Below, piece after piece: positions 56,875 to 64,000 of a stretch of DNA of 64,000 nucleotides. This DNA comes from Nymphaea colorata. Lineage: Eukaryota > Streptophyta > Magnoliopsida > Nymphaeales > Nymphaeaceae. The position numbers and the translations under genes were made by a program. The notes under the pieces are model-generated. The model was not told the origin of the DNA, ran no database searches, and worked only from the letters and a program-made list of their open reading frames with translations. Numbering within the stretch: position 1 is the stretch's first letter; every line of letters starts with the position of its first letter. Location: assembly GCF_008831285.2 (NCBI RefSeq), contig NW_022204508.1, forward strand, positions 434,001-498,000, read 5' to 3'.

Positions 56875-57936
56875 TGTCCCCATGATTGGGCTTAGGATCA
56901 GGATCGCTGGGACTCATACAAATCTAGTTCAGCTGTTGTTTTTCAACAGACTTTGTTTGACAGAACCATGAGCTCAGTACTAAGTGTGAAAGGTCTCTCT
57001 AATGATAGCAACAAATTAAGATCAAGTGGCACTAGCCAGGCAAGGTTGGTTCAGACCAATTACATGGCCAGGCTAGATTTTCTAGCTAGTCTTTCTAGCA
57101 ATTTGCTTTCATGTTGGCTTTCTTGATTTCATACACATAAAGCTGCAGTTGAGGGTTTAAAAGAAGAAATCCAACATTTTTCGCACAGTGGTAAAAATGT
57201 ACAGTTCATTAAGTACCTCGGTTGTTGCTGTGGCTTATATATATGTACATAAATATATATGTGTGTGTGTGTGTGTGTGTCTGTATAACAGTAGAACTCG
57301 ACCCCATTTGCAATCTGCTTGCCGACAGAAGGACAGCAAGTTGTAGAAATTAAAGGAAAATAAGAGAGGAAAGCTTCAGCTTTGGAAGCTTTTTTGATCA
57401 GTGTGTGAAGGGTGTGGAATAGTTGGGTCTGATTTTAACCCAGATGTTTATCTTGAACAAATTTAAGTGTTTTTTCTTTTTGACGAAAATAAAGTTCATG
57501 CAATGCACGGGATTGTTTGCCAATTATGTATTGTGGTCCATACCGCTGTCTACAAACAACAAAGTCTATTTTTTTCTTTTCATTTTTGCTTGGATCTTGA
57601 TGGCTGGGGCAAGCCAGGCGTGTTATACATTCACTTGCTGTCACTGAATTTTGGCCATATTATAATCAAGTAAATTGCTGAGAAACATGTGATCCAGCAG
57701 GGCCTGCTTCCTCATAAAACAACCGATGCCAAAAGCCTCATATGGACATGTTGGTGTGATTTCTTAGAATCTTACACTTTGGAAAAAGTTTTATAATTTC
57801 AATGCTTTCATATATCCATCTGAGTTAAAAAACACACTGTAAAATGCATGAATTATAAATTTTTCAACTATAAGCAGTTTCCAATTTTTTTTCAAACATC
57901 TCATATAATTTTGAAGAAATGTGTATAGTGCTAGCA
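56875..57936. repeat. Spacer block, copy B
   Basis: Counterpart of 15505-16620. Includes a shortened AT/GT microsatellite at 57236-57282. No supported gene. Confidence 0.6.
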
Positions 57937-60456
57937 AGTGCATCTTCTTAAAAGTTAAGAATGTAGGCACATTTTCAGACTACGGGTTTGTGTTTTAAAT
58001 TTATGAAGATCATTAAATGCATATTAATGGCCTAAATGTGAAACCTTTGAAGGCCGCTCAAATAATGGCCAACTTGGGATTTTATCATATCAGCTAATAA
58101 ATCAGGGCCTTTGTGCATCAATTGATGGATTGAAAACAAAATAACATTTAAAATTGTTTTTAAAAATTTTCTTAAAGGAAAAAGGTAACTTTTAGTATCT
58201 GTACAGATTCAAGCCAAAAAAGGACATTGCCTTCTATTTGGCCCAAATAGCATCAGATTTATCATTTATACATGGTACCTGCTGGTATTCACAAAATTGA
58301 TCTTTGTTTTCAATTACAAAAAAAAAAAAAATCATAGAGTTGGTCATCAATTTGAGGAAGTTAAAAGAGGTAGACAAGACTCCGTTGATGCATAAAAGGT
58401 ATGCCAGTTCAGTTCAACAACACTTCAATTTACCGGACCGAAATCAAACAAGAGGGAGAGGGAGAGGGAGAAAGAAGAGGCAATGAATGGAAACACACAT
58501 ATTTAACCAAAATAATTAATTAGAATTTGTCACTAATTTTCAGTAACATTATCTATATATGTCTAGTCTTTCCCCAAGATGGTCCGTTAACTCCTGCAGC
58601 AGATGGAGTGCTGGACATGAGTCGATTGTCAACGATTGAAGGTTGGAGAGGCAGGCGATCTGTTGCTGTGCATCGGTGGGACATGTAGTTTCATTTTGTT
58701 GTTGTTGGGGAGTAATATTATTCAGTTCACCAGAGACTTCAGATTGGGGAAATCCCAAAGCGATAGCCCTCTCAGTTTCGGGAGGCATTGCCAGTGGCCT
58801 CCCAAGCTAATGTCCTTAGAGAAAGAGTGTAGGTGAAATTCCTCCAGTTGAGAGAAACCCCACACCCACTGGGGCACCCTTCCCCATTTGACCTCCTCAT
58901 CAACATTATTGCCTCTCAAATACAGACATGTAAGGGAGGGTAGAAATGTGGGTACTTGTGATGGCAATGGCGATGGAAGTAGTACTGCTGATTCTGAATC
59001 CAACCCCAACTCAATGAGGTTAGGTAGTTGCTAAAGCAATTTCGATCCCAATCTTGCACTTGGGCAATTCTGAATCCAACCCCAACTCAATGAAGTTAGG
59101 TAGTTGCTCAAGCAATTTCCATCCCAATCTTGCACTATCAATGAGGTTAGGGAGCTGCTTCAAAATGTTCAGGTCAGACAACCACAACCTCCTTACAGCT
59201 GGCATGTGATCATCAGCTACTTGCTCTACCCTACCACATCCCTTCACCTCCAACGACTCCAATGCAGGCATGTTAGCGAGTCTTCAGCTTTTTACATCTC
59301 ACGACTACAATGCAGGCAAGTCACCAATCGTGTTGAGCCCATCACACTCCCAAATCTCCAAGGACTTCAGCAAAGGCATGCTCCGTAATTCACACAATGT
59401 TGGGCAGTCGCTGACCCCCAATTCTTCCAATGATTTAGTTCCTATCACTGTTGCCCTTGATGGGCAACTTAGCAGCCATACTGTTCGCAGCTTCCCATAA
59501 TTTGTGTCCGAATACCATGCAGGCCTATCTCCTGTATAACACCAAATTTCCAACCTCTCTATGCCATGTGGAGGTTTCAAAGCCTCCAGCAAACCCTTCT
59601 GTTCAGAAGCACTACCAACTTTATCATCCTCTCGCACCTCGAAGTCAAATTTCACCTTAATTAGTTCATTCTTCTCCTTAAGCTCTGCTTTCTGTGCATC
59701 AATTACTTTCACCCTTCCCCCACCCAAACCTTCTATTTACAATTCCCCCTTTAGCTTATTCAAGTCTTTTATTTCCTTAATATTGCATCCTCTTGTATCC
59801 CCTTGTCATCGCATACCATAAACCTATGCAAGGTTCGTAAATTAGTAAGCTTCTCCAAGCCTTCAGCTACAATCCCAATTCTCTGCATCTTTCAGGCAAA
59901 GATACCTCAAGTTGCACACTTCGCCTATTTCCTTGGGCAACTCTCCATTCTGCTATTACTTAATCCAATGTTTGCAGGTTACGGAGTCTGCCGATTGAAC
60001 TGGGCAACCGTCTCACATGAGAATGGCTTTGATCCAAATATTTAGAAGTGCAAGGTCTTCATGGACTTTGGCAGCTCATCGATCTGACTTCCCTCAATGA
60101 CAACACTCTCGACTACTTGAAATTGGCTAAGTCTTTAGTATAAACCAAAGGCAACTCACTCATAATATTGTGCACAACTTATTTGCTGCTCTTCAGGCAT
60201 TACGCTTTTGCACTTCTGCATTGTCGACACCAAGTAATGACAGATGGTGGGTGTGCTCAGTAGCAGAGGCATGACTATATTCCTTTCCACCTATATATAA
60301 GGCAAGGTCATGCAAAATGTCATGCAATTTGAGATCCTTATATTCAGTTTCTTCAATCATGAACCGATTTATCAAGTCACTAATCCATTGGTTAGCAGTC
60401 ACTTCCACATCAATGGCTTTCTTTTGGTCAATCAATCCATGTGCCATCCATTGCAT
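57937..60456. repeat. Left flank twin of the assembly gap (2520 bp)
   Basis: Starts AGTGCATCTTCTTAAAAG and ends CCATCCATTGCAT, exactly like 60557-63083 (2527 bp). Differences I can see are mostly single-base losses in this copy (for example ATATTTAG for ATATTTTAG, CTTCATGG for CTTCAATGG, CTCCATTC for CTCCAATTC). This suggests a lower-accuracy rendition of the same DNA. Confidence 0.92.
58549..60456 (-). pseudogene. LRR and partial NB-ARC, gap-truncated (probable false copy)
   Basis: Carries the end of NB-ARC (AIDVEVTANQWISDLINRFM, KLHDILHDLALYIGG), then LRRs and the C-terminal GHWQCLPKLRGLSLWDF segment, cut by the N-gap at 60456. It has the same stops as 61169-64000 (after QKRNA, and the serine of GELS as TAA) plus extra single-base frame breaks. 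Best treated as a redundant assembly copy of pseudogene 5 rather than an independent gene. Confidence 0.85.
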
Positions 60457-60556
60457 NNNNNNNNNNNNNNNNNNNNNNNNNNNNNNNNNNNNNNNNNNNN
60501 NNNNNNNNNNNNNNNNNNNNNNNNNNNNNNNNNNNNNNNNNNNNNNNNNNNNNNNN
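60457..60556. other. Assembly gap, 100 N
   Basis: Exactly 100 unknown bases, a conventional scaffold placeholder of unknown true size. Confidence 1.
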
Positions 60557-63083
60557 AGTGCATCTTCTTAAAAGTTAAGAATGTAGGCACATTTTCAGAC
60601 TACGGGTTTGTGTTTTAAATTTATGAAGATCATTAAATGCATATTAATGGCCTAAATGTGAAAACCTTTGAAGGCCGCTCAAATAATGGCCAACTTGGGA
60701 TTTTATCATATCAGCTAATAAATCAGGGCCTTTGTGCATCAATTGATGGATTGAAAACAAAATAACATTTAAAATTGTTTTTAAAAATTTTCTTAAAGGA
60801 AAAGGTAACTTTTAGTATCTGTACAGATTCAAGCCAAAAAAGGACATTGCCTTCTATTTGGCCCAAATAGCATCAGATTTATCATTTATACATGGTACCT
60901 GCTGGTATTCACAAAATTGATCTTTGTTTTCAATTACAAAAAAAAAAAAAATCATAGAGTTGGTCATCAATTTGAGGAAGTTAAAAGAGGTAGACAAGAC
61001 TCCGTTGATGCATAAAAGGTATGCCAGTTCAGTTCAACAACACTTCAATTTACCGGACCGAAATCAAACAAGAGGGAGAGGGAGAGGGAGAAAGAAGAGG
61101 CAATGAATGGAAACACACATATTTAACCAAAATAATTAATTAGAATTTGTCACTAATTTTCAGTAACATTATCTATATATGTCTAGTCTTTCCCCAAGAT
61201 GGTCCGTTAACTCCTGCAGCAGATGGAGTGCTGGACATGAGTCGATTGTCAACGATTGAAGGTTGGAGAGGCAGGCGATCTGTTGCTGTGCATCGGTGGG
61301 ACATGTAGTTTCATTTTGTTGTTGTTGGGGAGTAATATTATTCAAGTTCACCAGAGACTTCAGATTGGGGAAATCCCAAAGCGATAGCCCTCTCAGTTTC
61401 GGGAGGCATTGCCAGTGGCCTCCCAAGCTAATGTCCTTAGAGAAAGAGTGTAGGTGAAATTCCTCCAGTTGAGAGAAACCCCACACCCACTGGGGCACCC
61501 TTCCCCATTTGACCTCCTCATCAACATTATTGCCTCTCAAATACAGACATGTAAGGGAGGGTAGAAATGTGGGTACTTGTGATGGCAATGGCGATGGAAG
61601 TAGTACTGCTGATTCTGAATCCAACCCCAACTCAATGAGGTTAGGTAGTTGCTAAAGCAATTTCGATCCCAATCTTGCACTTGGGCAATTCTGAATCCAA
61701 CCCCAACTCAATGAAGTTAGGTAGTTGCTCAAGCAATTTCCATCCCAATCTTGCACTATCAATGAGGTTAGGGAGCTGCTTCAAAATGTTCAGGTCAGAC
61801 AACCACAACCTCCTTACAGCTGGCATGTGATCATCAGCTACTTGCTCTACCCTACCACATCCCTTCACCTCCAACGACTCCAATGCAGGCATGTTAGCGA
61901 GTCTTCAGCTTTTTACATCTCACGACTACAATGCAGGCAAGTCACCAATCGTGTTGAGCCCATCACACTCCCAAATCTCCAAGGACTTCAGCAAAGGCAT
62001 GCTCCGTAATTCACACAATGTTGGGCAGTCGCTGACCCCCAATTCTTCCAATGATTTAGTTCCTATCACTGTTGCCCTTGATGGGCAACTTAGCAGCCAT
62101 ACTGTTCGCAGCTTCCCATAATTTGTGTCCGAATACCATGCAGGCCTATCTCCTGTATAACACCAAATTTCCAACCTCTCTATGCCATGTGGAGGTTTCA
62201 AAGCCTCCAGCAAACCCTTCTGTTCAGAAGCACTACCAACTTTATCATCCTCTCGCACCTCGAAGTCAAATTTCACCTTAATTAGTTCATTCTTCTCCTT
62301 AAGCTCTGCTTTCTGTGCATCAATTACTTTCACCCTTCCCCCACCCAAACCTTCTATTTACAATTCCCCCTTTAGCTTATTCAAGTCTTTTATTTCCTTA
62401 ATATTGCATCCTCTTGTATCCCCCTTGTCATCGCATACCATAAACCTATGCAAGGTTCGTAAATTAGTAAGCTTCTCCAAGCCTTCAGCTACAAATCCCA
62501 ATTCTCTGCATCTTTCAGGCAAAGATACCTCAAGTTGCACACTTCGCCTATTTCCTTGGGCAACTCTCCAATTCTGCTATTACTTAATGCAATGTTTGCA
62601 GGTTACGGAGTCTGCCGATTGAACTGGGCAACCGTCTCACATGAGAATGGCTTTGATCCAAATATTTTAGAAGTGCAAGGTCTTCAATGGACTTTGGCAG
62701 CTCATCGATCTGACATTCCCTCAATGACAACACTCTCGACTACTTGAAATTGGCTAAGTCTTTAGTATAAACCAAAGGCAACTCACTCATAATATTGTGC
62801 ACAACTTATTTGCTGCTCTTCAGGCATTACGCTTTTGCACTTCTGCATTGTCGACACCAAGTAATGACAGATGGTGGGTGTGCTCAGTAGCAGAGGCATG
62901 ACTATATTCCTTTCCACCTATATATAAGGCAAGGTCATGCAAAATGTCATGCAATTTGAGATCCTTATATTCAGTTTCTTCAATCATGAACCGATTTATC
63001 AAGTCACTAATCCATTGGTTAGCAGTCACTTCCACATCAATGGCTTTCTTTTGGTCAATCAATCCATGTGCCATCCATTGCAT
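60557..63083. repeat. Right flank twin of the assembly gap (2527 bp)
   Basis: Repeats 57937-60456 in the same orientation and then continues without a break into the rest of the NB-ARC gene. This is the more trustworthy of the two versions. Confidence 0.92.
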
Positions 63084-64000
63084 GACCAATCTATCCATTT
63101 TTATCTCATGATCCTTTGGATAAATGCAGCAATATACAAAACAAATCTTCAAATAATGTGCCAAGTCATCGTAGCTCAGCATGAGACCAGGAAGAACGCT
63201 ACCACATATTTCAGAGGATGATGATGTTGAGGAAGGCATCTTCCATTCCCAGATCTGACTCTTCTCATCGGTTTCCCAGTCGTCTTTCGTCTTCATTTTT
63301 GTACCCATTAAGGATCCTACCATCTGAACAACAAGTGGCAACCCATCACATTTCGCCACTATTTTCTCCCCAATACGTTTCAAATGGTGACTCTCTAATT
63401 CATGTTCTTGTTTCTTTGCCACACACAGAAACAAGCTCCAACTTTCATCGAAAGACATTTGTGGCAATTTATGAATTTTAGCACCAATCGCTTGGGAGAC
63501 TTCTACCTTTCTATTGGTGATCAAAATCTTGCTTTCCTTTGCACCTCCCAACAGGATGGCTGCTAAGTCTCCCCACCACCCATCTAATTCACATAGATCA
63601 TCTAAGATCAATAAGAACTTTCTCTTTGACAGCTTACTCTGTAATCGTGTGCACAAATCACACAAGGAAGTGTTACCCTTAAGTTCTCTGACCGATTCCT
63701 TGCATATCTTTTTCATCAAACCCATACGATTTGGCTTCTCTGAAACACAAACCCACCACCTGCGGTTCCCAAACTGTTCTTTGACTTCATTAAAAACCAT
63801 TTTTGCAAGAGTTGTTTTCCCAATCCCACCTTGACCTACAATGGATACAATAGAAACACCATCTTTTCCGAGCGCACTACTCTCATTGAAGCCATCAAAC
63901 AAGAGTTCTTTTACTTTCTCTTTATCATCTGCCCTACCCGTGGGTGGTTGTGCAGTACCTATGAGATGGGTTATCTCTCGAGAATTGTCATGTTCACCAC
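61169..64000 (-). pseudogene. NB-ARC-LRR (CNL-type) resistance gene, pseudogene 5, runs off the window
   Basis: From 64000 leftward the frame is open to a TGA at 62820: REITHLIGTAQPPTGRADDK, then P-loop GQGGIGKTT (63810-63836), RNBS-A-like NRRWWVCVSEK, kinase 2 KFLLILDD, ILITNRKVEVS, GLPLV, RNBS-D CFVYCCIYPKDHEI and KLHDILHDLALYIG at the MHD position. Such proteins sense pathogen effectors in the cytoplasm through nucleotide-controlled switching. RNBS-D is of CC type. The residue after LDD-L is Cys, not the usual Trp. The TGA after QKRNA is TCA in copy A. LRR frames follow (62540-62358, 62348-61926, 61892-61641, 61630-61169) broken by stops, including TAG for W near 62740 and TAA in GELS. The N-terminal coiled coil lies outside the window. 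A truncated NB-ARC protein could still be made. Confidence 0.9.

Larger units (their letters stand above)
44040..63670. repeat. Segmental duplication, copy B
   Basis: Direct repeat of about 602-20128. The left edge lies at GAAGACTTGTGA, present at the corresponding place in both copies. The right edge is within the NB-ARC coding sequence, which continues only in this copy. The apparent length includes about 2.6 kb of likely false duplication and gap (57937-63083). B lacks the Harbinger insertion and the GATCCAAAT tract. It carries extra sequence at 50535-52205. Confidence 0.93.

Noticed and set aside
57937-63083. Two separate LRR genes either side of the gap
   Set aside because: The flanks are nearly identical and share all larger lesions; one locus represented twice is far more likely.
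1-64000. Many open frames of 60-150 codons on both strands
   Set aside because: Most begin with TTG or CTG, overlap known features in the wrong frame, or lie in CT- or GC-rich low-complexity DNA. None has a recognisable domain beyond those listed.

Overview
This window looks like a gene-poor, transposon-rich stretch of a flowering-plant nuclear genome. The evidence is plant-type CC-NB-ARC-LRR (CNL) resistance-gene sequence, a Ty1/copia element primed by initiator tRNA-Met, L1-type LINE fragments, PIF/Harbinger, hAT and CACTA-like DNA transposons, and many CT, GT and AT microsatellites. I cannot name the species. I see no tRNA, rRNA, CRISPR array or bacterial-type operon. No protein-coding gene is convincingly intact. 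The longest meaningful reading frame is an NB-ARC domain that runs off the right edge.

The main structure is a direct segmental duplication of about 19.5 kb. Copy A is about 602-20128 and copy B about 44040-63670, with a period of about 43.4 kb. In order, each copy carries a LINE reverse-transcriptase fragment (minus), AT-rich spacer, a second LINE RT fragment (minus), a small conserved ORF, an LRR pseudogene (minus), microsatellites and CT tracts, a GC-rich block, an LTR-like TATA region, a CACTA-like element, a conserved spacer and a larger NB-ARC-LRR pseudogene (minus). The copies differ by insertions and deletions. A has a 2.3-kb PIF/Harbinger element with a clean empty site in B. A also has about 1.2 kb of degenerate GATCCAAAT-type repeat. 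B has about 1.65 kb of extra spacer and two short tandem duplications.

Between the copies (20.1-44.0 kb) lie a diverged spacer paralogue, a 115-bp minisatellite, a degraded Ty1/copia element with a truncated 3' LTR (24257-28542), an inverted (plus-strand) LRR pseudogene abutting it (28544-30493) with duplicated 3' ends, a LINE remnant, two same-family hAT MITEs of about 178 bp, a second copia remnant, and a frameshifted ARM-repeat gene fragment joined exactly at the left edge of copy B.

The right end contains a 100-N gap (60457-60556) whose two flanks are nearly identical for about 2.5 kb. The left flank mostly lacks single bases relative to the right. This is best read as a false duplication at a contig join, so there is probably one NB-ARC-LRR locus there (about 58550-64000 and beyond), not two.

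The LRR loci form one relic resistance-gene family. Stop codons shared by both large copies must predate the 19.5-kb duplication, while others are private to one copy. The sequence therefore records repeated duplication and decay of a CNL cluster by transposition, unequal exchange and deletion.
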